From contig NC_079485.1 of assembly GCF_026230105.1 (NCBI RefSeq), positions 28,501,572 through 28,565,571 on the forward strand: DNA of 64,000 bases, given 5' to 3'. Numbering within the stretch: position 1 is the first letter of the stretch; each line of letters starts with the position of its first letter. The notes below the pieces were generated by a model. It saw only the letters and a list, made by a program, of their open reading frames with translations, searched no databases and was not told where the DNA came from. Both the position numbers and the translations under genes were made by a program. Below are positions 12,086-24,364 of the stretch, piece after piece. The DNA is from Diorhabda sublineata (Eukaryota; Arthropoda; Insecta; Coleoptera; Chrysomelidae).

Positions 12086-12688
12086 ATATTTTTTAGTTTT
12101 TATATTTTCTTTATTTATGATCTTCTCAATTATCAGTAATTTTAAAACTTTTGAGATTAATTTTTGGCTACTTGAGATATCTATTTCTATTTTGATCTCA
12201 TAATCTATGCATGAATTTTGTTTTTCTTGCGTTTGCCGTTCAAGTTTTTCCTTCGGATGTCGTACATTTCTTATGAATATTAAACCATGAAATATTGGTT
12301 TATGAAAGAATCAAAAAGTTTACAAAAACAAGACGAAACATTCTTCAACTTTGCTTAGTGTAACAAGTAAAAAATATTAATGAGAATACGTTGAATAACA
12401 TTTTTTTTATTGAAATAACCCAACGTTGAACACGGGAGGAATAAATAAACTAAGAATACAATGTATTTATGTTAGGACCGTCCCTGATGTGCCCTTCCGC
12501 ATGATAAGCGGTTGAGCTAACCCTAAAACGGGATTATTGATTTTCTTTTGGGTGGGTTGGTAAACGTCTATAGAAAATTTTATATCCCTAGGTTATAGTT
12601 GAATGCATGGTATTGACCCTCCAATCTTGTTAGCTTGTTATGACATATATAGGAAATATCTTTGAAATTGTGTAAGTTATCAAAACAT
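12086..12688. other. No gene recognised
   Basis: AT-rich spacer with no motif or repeat I can support. Confidence 0.4.
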
Positions 12689-13949
12689 ATACAGGGTGGG
12701 CCAGAAAGGCGTACGATTTTACAAACTCTCTTGTGTTTGAACGTTATGAGAGGGAGCTACGCGGGTGGTGGAAATGAGTAGCTCGGTTCTCGGAAATTTA
12801 GTCACTTCACCGGGGCGCAACGTTCATTCTGCATTAAACATTATTACAAAAATGGCGATTCGTGCGCTATTGTTCGGCGTTTGTTTCGACGTGAGTTTGG
12901 ATTACATGACATAAACAGTGTTCCGAGGGACAATGTGAATCGATCGTGGGTCAGAAAGTTCGAAGCTAATGGTTCTATTTTCAATCAGAAGTCTATGGGA
13001 CGCCCATGATCAACAAGAACAGAAGACATAATTCAACTAGTTAGAATTTCATTTCAACGTAATCCTGGTCTATCGACCCGCAAGCGATCAGCCGAACTTG
13101 TGGTATTCAGAACATCTTGGCATCGCATTTTGTCGAAAGATCTGAAATTACACCCGTATAAAATTCAACTTGTGCAAAAATTACAGCCAAATGATTTATT
13201 TTTAAGACGTGCTTTTGTTGGAATAATCAACAATATTCTGTTCTCCGACGAAGCCTATTTTCACTTGTCATGTCAATAGACAGAATTGCCGTTACTGGGC
13301 TGCAGAGAACCCACGTGCAAAACATCAAAAGTCTCTACATTCGCCGAAAGTAACTTTTTGGGCGGCCATATCAGCGCACGAAATTATTGAACCTTATTTC
13401 TTTCAAAATCAATAGAGGCAATCTATCACTGTAAATTCTGAACGATACATAGCCATGTTAAGGAATTGTTTCTTTCCGCAACTGCAACAATTTGAAGCCT
13501 ATAATCGTACGACTTGATTTCAACAAGATGGCCCGACATGTCATACTTCTATTGCCTCTTTGGCGGTCGAAAACCAGATGTTTGCTGGGAAACTGATATC
13601 TCGCCGAGGAGACATTGCATGGCCACTTAGAAGTTCGGACCTAACATCACGTGGGGATACCTGAAAAGTAGAGTCTATTCCAATAACCCAGCCACGCTTA
13701 ATCAGTTGAAGACCATCATCCGAGAAGAAATAGCAGCTATTTCCCACGTAATGTGCCAGCGAGTTTTCACCAATTTGAGATCTAGGTTCAAGGAATGTTT
13801 GCAGCGCGATGGTGCACACCTGAATGATGTTCATTTTAAGAAATGAATTTCCCATATGTATATTTCAAATAAAATAAAAAATTGTATGTGGATTATATTT
13901 AGTTTTATTATCATTATTTTTTTAAATTCGCAACTTTCTGGCCTGTATA
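12689..13949 (+). mobile_element. Near full-length mariner/Tc1-superfamily element, broken transposase
   Basis: Imperfect terminal inverted repeats start TATACAGGGTGGGCCAGAAA at 12,689; the right end, read on the minus strand, is TATACAGGCCAGAAAGTTG. The interior reads as a DD-type transposase with the HTH found in insect Tc3-like proteins: NGDSCAIVRRLFRREFG near 12,852, FSDEAYFHLS near 13,242 (catalytic E/D block), NRQNCRYWAAENPRA near 13,282, FQQDGP near 13,519 (catalytic D), then, after a frame change, GYLKSR, NPATLNQLKTIIREEIAAI and a C-terminal NDVHFKK. Several stops and frame changes inactivate it. Its length of about 1.26 kb is normal for the superfamily. Confidence 0.85.
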
Positions 13950-15340
13950 ATTTACCGGAAAGGATTACAGCTTTAGTGCAGTTCGGTGCTACGTCTACTA
14001 CAAAATGGACATGACTAGAGTGACTGCGTTATTTGCTTTATTTGTCTACCGATATCATAATGTCTTGCTTTTATATCACATATCTAAAAAAATTATCAAA
14101 ACGGATAACGTGGTGGATATAATTGTATCGCAAATGATTCTGGTTCTATTCCAAAATAGTGATGCACTAATCGTTACTCCACTTTACAATGATAGAACAC
14201 TATGCGCTTCTACCATGCAGCAGTCAATAGAAAAGTTAGGGAGCTCGAGAGTGTGGTTGATTGCCTCGCCTCGTCCACTCGCCTCCTTTGACTCGCACCC
14301 GAAAAACCGACAAGATCCACAGCGACAAGATCGGGCCTTAAATCAAAGGGGTGTATCAAGTAAGTTTACCAGGTAAAAATAACAAAATCAGAAGTGTTTT
14401 TGAGCTGTCGCGAAGTACTCTCCTGGAATAGTGACACTAAATTAAGCCTTAATTTAAAAAAATAGCATCAAAAACAACAAAATCAAAATTGATGATGAGC
14501 TGTCTCGAGGCATGGATAAAAAAATAGATACAGCACAAGAGTTTACAAAAGATGTAGATTTTTTTGTGATCGACATGCATTTATCCTGGGAAAAAATTTT
14601 AATGGATAATGTTACATCTACTGTCATTGGAGATATTGTTCCACATTACTGGTTTTGTATTTGGACAGAAATATAGATGTACAAATTTTATTAAACTTTA
14701 TTTCTTTGAAAAAATGTTGCTTATTTTTATTTTGTCTAAAATTTCCTTGTTATTTTTTGTCTTGTCACTTCAATATTCAAATTCATATTTTAGATTATAT
14801 TAAAAGACATAAATAAGTTTAAGAAACGATTGCAGTTTTTTTATTTTCCATTAATACGGATTATCTTAAACCAAGCTTCGCAAATCTTTATTAGCGGCGG
14901 TGCATTCCAAACAAAATCTTTACGGGAGATTAATTTACAAAACGCGATTAAAACCAACAGGGTCTAACTATTATTCCGTATTATAAATAGAGAAGTTTGA
15001 AAAAATTTTCAGTCCGTTCCTGGATGGTATAAAAAGACGCCATAACAACTGTCAGTTATTCCACTTCATTTAACCTACTTGATGAAAATGGTATCCGAAT
15101 TTTTCTAAAAATAAATCAGTCATTGTGAGGGAAACTTGGCAGAATCCATGTTGAACCAAAGAATGACGTCAAAAGTTGGCTTTCATTTTATTAAGTATTA
15201 TATCATTTCACTTATTACGTAAAAAAATTCCATTTTGTCGAATAAAATTTTTGATTTGATTAGCAGACATAACATTGACTGAAACGACTGAAATATTTAC
15301 AAAAATAAGTCTACAAATAATAATGAGCTCGTAATTACCT
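13950..15340. other. No gene recognised
   Basis: An open frame at 14,005-14,376 (plus, 123 codons) lies here, with a more GC-rich patch at 14,230-14,340. Its predicted protein shows no motif I recognise and no splice or repeat context. I treat it as unsupported. Confidence 0.4.
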
Positions 15341-15344
15341 ACGC

Positions 15345-15506
15345 ATGTGGACAATGAACAAAAAAGATCAAAATAAACTAGAAATAAGAGAACGTAAAAT
15401 GTTTAAAAACATTTAGGGTGGAATTAAAGAAGAACGAATGTACAGAGAACTGTCAGAATTGTATAAGCACCCAAGTATAATCTATATAATTATAGCACTG
15501 AGAGCG
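15345..15506 (+). pseudogene. RTE-like C-terminal fragment, split by a mariner
   Basis: The frame reads WTMNKKDQNKLEIRERKMFK, NI, a stop, then GGIKEER and ELYKHPSIIYIIIALRASR, which follows the RTE pattern WTxTKKDxxxLxxFERKVxRKIxGGI...ELYxEPxIVxxIKAxRLRWLGHV. The text breaks at the mariner inverted repeat and seems to resume at about 16,584-16,610 (LLSHVVG for the WLGHVVR block). The element was therefore present before the mariner arrived. It is a truncated, inactive copy. Confidence 0.75.
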
Positions 15507-16583
15507 AGTCGTGTGACTGACACACAGATGGTGTCATTGTCAAATCCATTTGACGTTTATGAAGTACCAACTTTCAAAAGACTATATCTCAAATTTGATG
15601 ACATTTCGATTAGTCAGAAAAACATGACAGCCTTTTAAGTAAAGCCACTTTTGTTATTTTCAAAACAATTTCGTGTTTTAATTTATAATTGCTTCGTGAT
15701 GATGAAAAGTGTAATCCGGACTTTGCCCCATCGAAAATAACCATTTGTTATTGGTTTGTTGAATTTAAACACCGATGATGGTGAACGTTCTGGTTACTCC
15801 AGAAAACATCAAAAAGTCCACAACTTGGTTATATTTAATCGTAAATTGAAATTGTGTGAGATTCTTGAGGTCGTAAAGATATCAGAAAGCAGTGTGTTTA
15901 CAATTATGCATGAACATTTCACCACAAGAAAGCTTTTTTCAAAGTGGGTGCCGCGTTTATTCACAAAATCAACAATGTGTTGATGATTCAGATCAGTGTT
16001 TGGCCATATTAACACGTAATAAATCCGGTTTTTTTTCGTCGATATGTGACAATGGATGGAACATGGATCCATCACTTCACTCCGGAATCAAAACGATCAT
16101 CATCTGAGTGGACTGCTGCCGGTGAACTATGTTCGAAGCGTCCAAAGGCACAACAGTCGGTTGGGAAGGTTATGGCATTTTGAGATGCGCGTGGAATATT
16201 TTTCATCGAATATCTCCAAAACGGAAATACACTCAATACTACATAGAGTTGTTGGATCGTTTCAACGCAAAAATCAATGAAAAACGGCCTCATATATCGA
16301 AGAAAAAACCACTATTTCACCAAGACAATGCAGCGATTCATGGCAACCGTGGGTGGTTGAATTGCTTCCTCATCCACCGTATAGTCTAGATTTGGTTCCC
16401 AGTGACTACTGGCTATTTGTGATCTCGTCGGTAAGAAAGTCATCTCAAATGAAGAAGCAATCCTTAAACAAGCACGGCATCGAGAAGTTAGAGAAGCGTT
16501 TCAACGATTGAAAGTAATCTCCTAGTTGAATAAAATCGATTTTTGTCAAAAAAAAATGTGTTTTTCTTAGTTAGTCACACGAC
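15507..16583 (+). mobile_element. Mariner element nested in an RTE fragment, broken transposase
   Basis: The inverted ends share AGTCGTGTGACT: plus strand at 15,507 and minus strand from about 16,584. Inside, the plus strand carries HTH remnants (KLCEILEVVKISESSVFTIM near 15,846), FSKWVPRL near 15,938, a HHFTPESKRSS relic near 16,072, YYIELLDRFNAKINEKRPH (about 16,237-16,293) and FHQDNAA (16,315-16,335), and then a decayed PPYSLDLVPSDYW block. These are in mariner order. Several stops and frameshifts are present. A TA target duplication was not evident. Confidence 0.8.
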
Positions 16584-16854
16584 TTATTGAGTCATGTAGT
16601 AGGTAGCTAAAAATCCTAGTCGATAAATACCAGGTGAACATTTTTGTTTTTGGCCTTTTCTAGGAATTGTGTATAGTCTAATTTATAAATGAAATATTAA
16701 TATTAGTAGACAGTTGAAAAATTTTTTTCAAGTTATTCATCATTGTTATAAACTTATTTTAAAAATTATTTTCAAGTTTTCAATTTGATGTGTTTTAAAA
16801 GCGTTTTTTTATTTTGTTCCAACTATATCTATTTCCCATTTTTTAGTTTAATTT

Positions 16855-17152
16855 ATTATCAAAAATCAAATTCTAGTCATTAGTATTGTCAATCCCCATC
16901 GAAGGGTGTGCCGATGTAAAATTCTGTGGAAAATAATTGAGGTGTTAAATTCTGATGTAATACTGATGCAGGTGGTATAGTAAATCTCCAGCAAATTACA
17001 GTTGTAAATTTTGTTTCGATGTAAATTTGCAGTGATAATTTCTAAAAAAAATTGCCGACAAATTTTTTTTACAACGTGAACGGGATTTGAGCCCACGACT
17101 GGTGAATCAGGAGGTTGACGCTTCAGCCCGCTCGGCTAACGAATGGAATTAA
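16855..17152 (-). mobile_element. tRNA-derived SINE
   Basis: On the minus strand the element begins with a tRNA-like head (about 17,145-17,075). TAGCCGAGCGGGC fits an RNA polymerase III A box and GGCTCAAATCC fits a B box, about 40 nt apart. A roughly 200-nt unrelated body with A/T-rich runs follows. A tRNA head with a non-tRNA body is the layout of a SINE. The head does not fold into a convincing complete tRNA, so I do not call a tRNA gene. The 3' end is approximate. Confidence 0.6.
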
Positions 17153-17159
17153 GTGGTGG

Positions 17160-17929
17160 GATATACTAACAATAATAACCTTCTTACTGTTAATCCAAAG
17201 GAGAGTTACATTATATTATTAATGAAAAATAATAATTAAAATATAATGACATCGATGTAAATACCTATTTCATTCAAAAATATCAGAGTATAAAGTATTG
17301 CGAGTGAAGGTATTTAATTCAAATATTTGTGGTAGTGAGTTAGGTCATAATTTCGAAATGTATTGGCTAGAATATTCGTGAATTTGTATTTGATTATTTC
17401 AAGTAGTTATAAGTACATCCGCAATCAAAAGCTTAGCTATCGTATTCAAACATAAGTTGGAAGTTTATTTGAAGCAGCTTTCTTAAATGAAATCGAATGA
17501 GATTTATTTTCATTTTAAAAGCATTTCTACAATTGATAAAGAGATCGAAATATAAAATGAACGTGGAACAGGAATAGGTTAATCTAGTAATCTGATTTCA
17601 AAATGTTTGTAAATAAACCTGTATAATAAAATTTAATTAGAAAAACAATCCAAACATTTCGATTTATTCTGTTTAATGTTAACAAACCATATAAAGTTAC
17701 CAGATAAATAAGACCAAAATAAAAGATGATTTAATATCAAATAGCATAAGAAAATTACATATCAAATAGAACAGAGAAACAATATAATATACACAAAGAA
17801 AAAAGAACTAATAAAAACATCAAAGAATAAAGAATGGCAAATCAAAAACTCTTCTACAAAACAATAAAAAACATGAAACATAAAAACAATATGACACAGA
17901 TTTTGTTAAAAATAGAGAAATTAGAGAAA
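17160..17929. other. No gene recognised
   Basis: Very AT-rich spacer with no supported feature. Confidence 0.4.
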
Positions 17930-18345
17930 AATTAAAAAAGAATTACATACAAAGGTGGAAAGAATTTTACCAGAAACTGATGATGAGTCAGAACACAAAG
18001 AAAGAACTGTACAAATTGATATAACGGAAGAATCAGTAATAAAATTAGTTGAGAAGAAATAGAAGATGTACCAGAACCAAAGAATGTAAAAGCACCAGAA
18101 TATGACAAAGTAACTCCAGAAATGATCAAAAATATGGAGTGAATAAGAGAAGGAATAACATTAATTAGTACGGCGATGAAAATGATGGCGATGATGAAAA
18201 AGCAAAACAAGAAAAGAAGAAATTGTACATGGCTTCGATAGAGTACCAAAAGAGAAAATATAGAAGATAGTAATCGAAATAGGAGTTAACGTAAAAATTA
18301 TGATGATAATACAAAATATTTATGAAAACAATGAAGTTTGTTCGA
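17930..18345 (+). pseudogene. RTE-like reverse transcriptase fragment
   Basis: Across frames the plus strand reads QRWKEFYQKL near 17,950, an acidic stretch with ITEES, then EMIKNM near 18,120, DRVPKEKI near 18,239 and IGVNVKIMMIIQNIYENNEV near 18,281. This follows the RTE/BovB-like order (RWKEYFEELL...ITPEEVxxAI...PEMLKNM...DRVPREKLWxxLxxxGIxxKLIxxIxxLY). Stops and frame changes interrupt it, and the catalytic YADD is absent. Confidence 0.7.
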
Positions 18346-18725
18346 AATCCTCATATCTTTCGAATTATCCATAATTCAAAAAATTTTTTTAGTACATAAA
18401 CCCATTTTACGGTGAAAATTTTGAGGTTAGGAAAAATTGCTTGAAGACTAATCTATAGAGAATTTTTTGCTGTATATTTTTTGTTACGGCAGTTTTTTTC
18501 GACTTCCCCATGGTATCGAGATTTTTTTGAGTTTTAAGTTCCAAAGTTTCGAAAAACCGTGCTCGTAAGTTTTTCTCTTTTTATGTTGGTGAGTAACAAT
18601 AAATTGTTAGTTTTGGTTATGATGGAATGGCAAGACCCTTGTATAATATGAACTAACGGGCAAAATTCTCCATAAGTAATATGGAAAAAATTATTTTATC
18701 GTTATCAGAACACTTATCGCAAGCA
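18346..18725. other. Unassigned spacer before non-LTR fragment
   Basis: T-rich stretch without recognisable coding motif. Confidence 0.3.
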
Positions 18726-19625
18726 GTGGAATGGTGACTCCAAGACCGCTGTATAGAACAATTGAGCCACCTGGTACACAGACGGTTCCAGGAGGAAATG
18801 GCTTGGCCGGTGCAGGTTTCTGTGGGGGACACCCCAACATAAGCGAATCTTTTTTGCTTGGGGAACACGCTACCGTCTTCCAAGTCGAGGTATTCGCTGT
18901 GATTGATTGCGGACGCGCAATACACAATCGACGCCACAAGAACACAGTAATCTCGATCTGCTCAGACAGCAGAGCTGCCATACAAGCTATAACAGGTATG
19001 CTCTAGCCTAGTGCTGGAGTGTAAGAGAGTCTGGTGAGTGATAGCCGCAAAATCCAGCTCGTTTGGGTGCCCGGTCACTCGGGCAACAAAGGCAACGACG
19101 AAGCTGACTCACTCGATAGACTGCAATCGGCGAACCCACAAATGGGCCCAGAACCCATCCTTGTTATGGCCAAATGCGCTGTCATCACGTCTCTCAACAG
19201 CCTTCTCACAAGGCGGGCTCGGCAGAGATGGATGGAGACGCCAGGCATAAGACAAGCGAAGGCCCACTACTGCTCCAGCTAAATAGACGCGAAATCAGAC
19301 TAGTGATCGGACTTCTAACCGGACACTACCTTCTCAGACGTCACCTTCACACCATGGGCATCACGGATGATCCGGAGTGTCGCTGGTGCATGGAGGAGAA
19401 CGAAACTGCAGACCACGTTATATGTGATTGCCCTGCACTCACACGGCGCGGTTTAATCACCTGGGTAATCCCTACAACCTGCCTAACGACATCAAAGGGT
19501 TCAAAGCAAAGCGCCTGATCGGCTTATCAAAAGGCTTTGGTAACGTCAAGTGGGGCACGACGGGCCTATCTGCTCAACGGCTTCATGGCCACCCACACCT
19601 ACGAACTATGAGCTGTCGTTATTAG
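18726..19625 (+). pseudogene. Non-LTR retrotransposon RNase H and C-terminal region
   Basis: The plus strand carries an RNase H domain in adjacent frames: WYTDGS near 18,771, then GAGFCG, EHATVFQVEVFAVIDC and ICSDSRAAIQAI, then LVWVPGHSGNKGNDEAD (19,059-19,109). GLLTGHYLLRRHLH and the cysteine-rich CRWCMEENETADHVICDCPA block (about 19,380-19,440) follow. These are the terminal domains of Jockey/I-type elements. Frame changes after YTDGS and an internal stop show decay. The region is less AT-rich than its surroundings, as expected for a younger insertion. Confidence 0.85.
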
Positions 19626-19629
19626 GAAA

Positions 19630-20462
19630 ATGAATGTTTACTTTTTAAAAACTTCTCACTCAAATATCTGGAATCATGTTAATACAAATATGGTAGATAA
19701 AAACGTATCTAGTAACAATATTTAAACAGAATTATGAATTAACTTGAACTAATTTTAAACAATTTCATAAATTCACGTAGTATAATATATACACATTTTA
19801 TTGGTAGTAAAATATGGGATTAATTTATCTCATTTTTTGTGATTAAATTACCTTGACTGGATCGTACAATATTTTTAGACTAAATTTATAGTATAATTTA
19901 TAATTGTTTTAATAACAAAATAAACAAATTTCATTGTGATTGAAACAGTCGTTCATAATTTAAATATGTTATTTGCGAGTGATAAACAATTAAATAATTA
20001 ATGTAATTGAGGCAAGACTATCTGAATAATTGTTTGAAGTACATGAGATATTGCGTCACGATTTTATTCAAACTTTTACTACCAGAAAATTAAACAGTTA
20101 CCTCATTTTTCACTATAACTTGACACCCCCTTGGGTGTAAAAATTAACTACAGATTTCTCAAAATGATTATGTATTATACGAGGTTTGTCACGAAAGTAT
20201 TAATCCTACTTCCATATTTTCGCATCAATGATATTCTTTATCATCCGGTGAGTGACATTCTTCAAAGTAATCCCCTCTGAAACAGTCCTAGAAGTCATTT
20301 TTCGTTTATTCGTCGCTTCACTTTCATTCTTCATCGAATCGGTGTCCTTAAAGTCATTCTTCATCGAATCAGTCTCCTCAAAGCTTATTTTAAATCTAAG
20401 AAAGACTGTGGAAAGGCTTACGAAGCTTTACCGCTTTGTTATTGTTAAGTATTCTTGTAGAC
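19630..20462. other. No gene; contains a 30-bp direct duplication
   Basis: AT-rich spacer. At 20,324-20,353 and 20,354-20,383 a 30-bp unit starting TCATTCTTCATCGAATC is duplicated in tandem with a few mismatches. The sequence TACGAGGTTTGTCACGAAAG near 20,179 resembles mariner-type ends, but no transposase was traced. Confidence 0.5.
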
Positions 20463-21413
20463 CAGAGTTGTCAAACTCATATATTAAATTTTGAATTCGT
20501 GGGTGGGCCACATTGAAAATAAAACAAAATGAATTGAATTATTGTTTATTAAATTATATAGTATATAATATACGGTTGTTAAAAATCATATCAAAGTTAT
20601 AATAGATGGTATAGGTAATTATGTTGAGCTCGAGGATCCAGATACATGATTTCTCTTGTTTTTGACAAGCTCATTGATGTCTAGTATCATATTTTAATAA
20701 TTGTTTGGAGATGGTTATTTGTAAGTCTTGTGCGATGTTTGTTCTTATTAACGAAAAACATCTCACATAAATAGGTGCTACCAATATGCAGAGAATACAT
20801 ACTGCCTGCTTTTTAAATTCCGGGTAATTATCCAAACTCTTGGAATATTGTGTATAAAATGTAAGAGCGTTATTCTCATTAAATTTTTCTTTCAAAATAC
20901 TGGCCGATTTAAGATCTATCGACTCCATTTGCAAATGAACGGGTGCCTGTGAAGCTACAAAATTGAATGGATTGTTGAAAATTGGGTATTCCATTTTATT
21001 CATTTTGTGAAAGTCTTCAAAACGATCGTTGAATTCACGGTGCCAAATAATTTTAAATGAGGGAAATGGTCAAAATTTTGATTTTTTACCAGATTTCCCA
21101 CAGCCTGAACTTTGTTGTCTAGTCTAGACTCAAAGCGCGTGGAAGATTTTATTGTTCTCGACAAAAATAGTAGGATAATTCCGCTTGATGCTAAGAGATG
21201 GCGATACTGTCTTTTTCTTTCGCTTGTCTAGGCACGCCCTGCTCTTGAAATTATAAACATCCGCACGCTTGAGAGTACGACTATTTAATCGAATGAAGTC
21301 TAAAAGCTCTAAAAAACATAATTCTTCTTTCTGTGACACATTGCGATCATGGGCTTTATTGATACGGCCCATGGACCAGAAGCGTCCCGCGGGCCGTATC
21401 TTTGACATGACTG
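20463..21413 (-). mobile_element. hAT element, internally deleted
   Basis: Minus-strand frames give the C-terminal dimerisation part of a hAT transposase (about 20,671-21,050). NPFNFVASQAPVHLQMESID, then LKSASILKEKF, then ILVAPIYVRCFSLIRTN match the family pattern NPFxxDxxxAPxxLQxELIDLQ...FGSTYxCEQLFSxMKxxK. The ends are CAGAGTTGTCAAACTCAT on the left and, on the minus strand, CAGTCATGTCAAAGATACGG on the right, with a GGCCCGCGGG stretch next to the right end as in many elements of this group. At about 950 bp it lacks the N-terminal and catalytic parts. No matching 8-bp target duplication was found. Confidence 0.75.
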
Positions 21414-22329
21414 TTTTAAAAGGTTTAATGATAGTGCTGATTTAGTGTCCCAGCCAATAAAAAGCTATAACTCTTTCTTTCCTTATTATCTTATTATTTA
21501 TTCGACTTAGATGAATTTGATGTGGCTTTTCTGGTTTTGGTAATTTAGAATTCTGTCAAAACTGTAGTTTTCTTTCTGGATGATCAACAGCTATGTTTCC
21601 AAAATTAAAAATGGGCGCACCATCATCATCTTTATGCCGTTCAATTTCTTGGATTATGGTTAGCACTTTGTACTTTATTGGGATGGATTACTCCCTCTTT
21701 TTGTTACAGTTTGTTGGTCCTTGCTTCGTTTGTCAGTTTTCTCAATTTTTTCCTGTTTCTGCATTTTCCATTCCAATGACTGTTTCCATTTAACTAAAGG
21801 AACATAGCACGCGTCACAAAGCATGTGCTGCTTATTAGCTCATTGCTCTTATAGATGTTATAAGGTGTCTCATAAATAATGTCGTTTCTAATGTTCACTT
21901 TCTTTATTGAACACGAAACGCTTGTTGTTTCTTTTGCTGTCAGATGTGGGTAACGTGATTTTAAGTACATTGCTTGTAAGACTTTTCGAAAATGATAATC
22001 CGGATTAAGGTATCACGTCACGTTCAATTTTCAGTGGAAATTTGAAATTTTAAACATGATTTTTAATATTTATTTGTGCGTTAATTTTCCCATGATATTT
22101 ATTCAGTTGTATAATTGATTGAATATGGTTCAAAAAAACATAAACAAATAAAAGAACCCTTTAGCTGATCGCATTTACCATTCGATCTGTCAAACTACGA
22201 CCCGATTAACCTAATCATAGTTTCCGAAATGTCCTTGAGCTGCGCTGCTTGCTGCTGTTCATGTGTTCAACAGACTTTCAAAAAAATACTAATAAACTAA
22301 GTCAATTGAGTAAGATTTGTGTATAATTC
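21414..22329. other. No gene recognised
   Basis: AT-rich spacer. Short frames such as 21,593-21,793 show no motif. Confidence 0.4.
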
Positions 22330-22860
22330 TTCCAATATCAGTTGCAGATTATAAAAACTTATATAAAAACCCTTGCTGACAATTTTGTTTGATCTACCAT
22401 AGGCGTAGAAACCTCATTTTATAAATTTATTATTTTTATAAATACTTTAAAAAATATATATTTCTTATGCGAGAAAGTATTTGTTAAAAGGCAATCGAAT
22501 CATTAATAAACCTCGTTAACTTGCTATAACTGAATATTAAATTATAAAACGTAAATAGACGAGTAAAATGTACCTCCCTGTAAGGGAGTTTGGTTTAAAC
22601 AGGATACGAGACGTGAATTGACCCCTTTTTGTACCCCATTCGTTTTTTTTTCAGCAAAACTAAATTTTAAAGCAAAAACCATAAAGGAAAATGAATTCTT
22701 TGCAAATAAAACAAAATAAAAAAGCATATCAATTACTACTTGGTATCTTAGGAATTGCCACAAGTGATAGGATGCGTTGTCCATTACGATTTTTGACTGT
22801 GGTGGAATGTTAGGTAAAAGCTTCTTGAAAATCAGCTGCACAGTTTTTAATTTTTTTAGC
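22330..22860 (-). mobile_element. DDE transposon fragment, copy 1 (catalytic block plus 3' end)
   Basis: At 22,740-22,840 the minus strand reads KKLLPNIPPQSKIVMDNASY, matching the second-aspartate block (LLPxLPPxSVIVMDNASYH) of a Tc1/IS630-like DDE transposase family common in insects. The protein then decays. About 310 bp beyond it (22,330-22,650) is nearly the same as 60,707-61,070 in the same orientation, so both are ends of one transposon family. Copy 1 keeps a catalytic piece that copy 2 lacks. Confidence 0.7.
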
Positions 22861-24364
22861 AGGTATTAATAATTATAATTCGTTTCCCTTTAGAACATGG
22901 CCCATTCAAACAGCAATTTTTACTATTATCAACCCCATTCCTAACCACAAATTTTTACTAATATTTTGTACAAGTTTTACGAAAGTCAGCTGATCTGTTA
23001 TGACAAAAGTAACTAGATTGCAACTTGCACGCAATAAAAATGGCACAAAACCGATAATATGAAGATCTTGCATGAAACAATCAGATGAACTTTTTATGCT
23101 TTTTATGAACTTTAGCTTTTTGTCAAGAAATATTGCGTCTTGCATTGCATGTTGTATTGCAAGCGGCCTTTAGCTTTGTTATTTTTAAATTGGTTTAAGC
23201 TGGTGACAAAATATTAAATGAAATTCAACATTACGAATTTGTTTAATTTACTTATGGAAGTTTTGTTAGGGGCAGCCATCACGCAGTGGTAAGAGATTTG
23301 TCAAACGACATCCAATATTAATCGACGCTAAAGTCTAGCAGGAATATTTCGAAAAAATTGTGTACATATAGCATCGGCCCATAGGAATGCATTTATATTT
23401 ACGATTCGATGTTTCCATTGGTAAACAGAGTCCACGTGGACTGACGGTTTGTTAGATATTTACCGAGTTTTATATGGGGAGTAAACATTATTTTCCATTC
23501 CTTAATTTGGTATGAATGCCGTGCGTATTTATGAAATATTGATTAATCCTCGCATAACTGTCTTCTGCAATTGATATTGGAAGAACTATACTCGTATTTG
23601 AAAGAATTTGCTTTGTTGTAATAATATAAAAAAAGATTAATAAAAATTAATAATCAAAATTAGAAATATGCTTGTTTGCGTCATAACCCTTATAATAGTT
23701 TAAATTTCAGAGAATAAAATAATTTGTTTCTGATTATCAAACAAGAGCTACACGATCCGATTGGTGAAAACATCTTATACCTAAACAATACTATCAAATT
23801 TTGACGTCATTGTTTTAAGAGGTACGAAGTTGCCGATGATAAAATTTTAAAAATGTTTTCAATTATTTGATTATCATACAATGGAATAATTGTTTCTTAA
23901 AATGTGTTTTTAACCCGATGCAATATGTTAATGTACCGGCCACGGCAGCTAGACCTGTTTCTTCAAAGACAAATAGAAAAAAAAACTAAAACAACTTAAC
24001 AGGTGAATTGCCACATTGATGTATGTATAAGTGTGATATTATCAATCATTCATTTTGTATAACATTATTTATTTGTTTTGTAATTGACCCTACAATTGTA
24101 AATGACTTTGTACAGTGCCGTATCGAAATTCAACTTAGAAAACATTCATTAATCGATCAAAATAGGAAGGAACTAAGTTATCAACAATACAAGTATTTTT
24201 AATAATAGAATAAAAATAAAAACAACCGAAGTAGATAAAACTTCATAAAACTGACACGTTAATTTGACTTTCAGTTTTAAATTTTGATCTGAAAGGGGTT
24301 TTGTCAAGTGGTACGTAGTGCGGTCCATGAGGTCTTGGTCTCATATACAAGATATGGGTATTAA
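22861..24364. other. No gene recognised
   Basis: AT-rich spacer. A tRNA-like phrase CACGCAGTGGTAAGAG near 23,280 resembles an A box, but no B box follows. Confidence 0.4.

Noticed and set aside
14005..14376. 123-codon open frame
   Set aside because: No recognisable motif, no splice or promoter context, and a composition shift inside the frame. Likely chance.
17075..17145. Possible functional tRNA gene
   Set aside because: Boxes are present, but acceptor and anticodon stems do not pair convincingly and a SINE-like body follows.
17932..18249. Hydrophobic minus-strand 105-codon frame
   Set aside because: It is the antisense of an A-rich RTE fragment; its T-rich codons give Phe, Leu and Ile by composition alone.
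23280..23350. tRNA-like A box CGCAGTGGTAAGAG
   Set aside because: No B box or cloverleaf could be built downstream.
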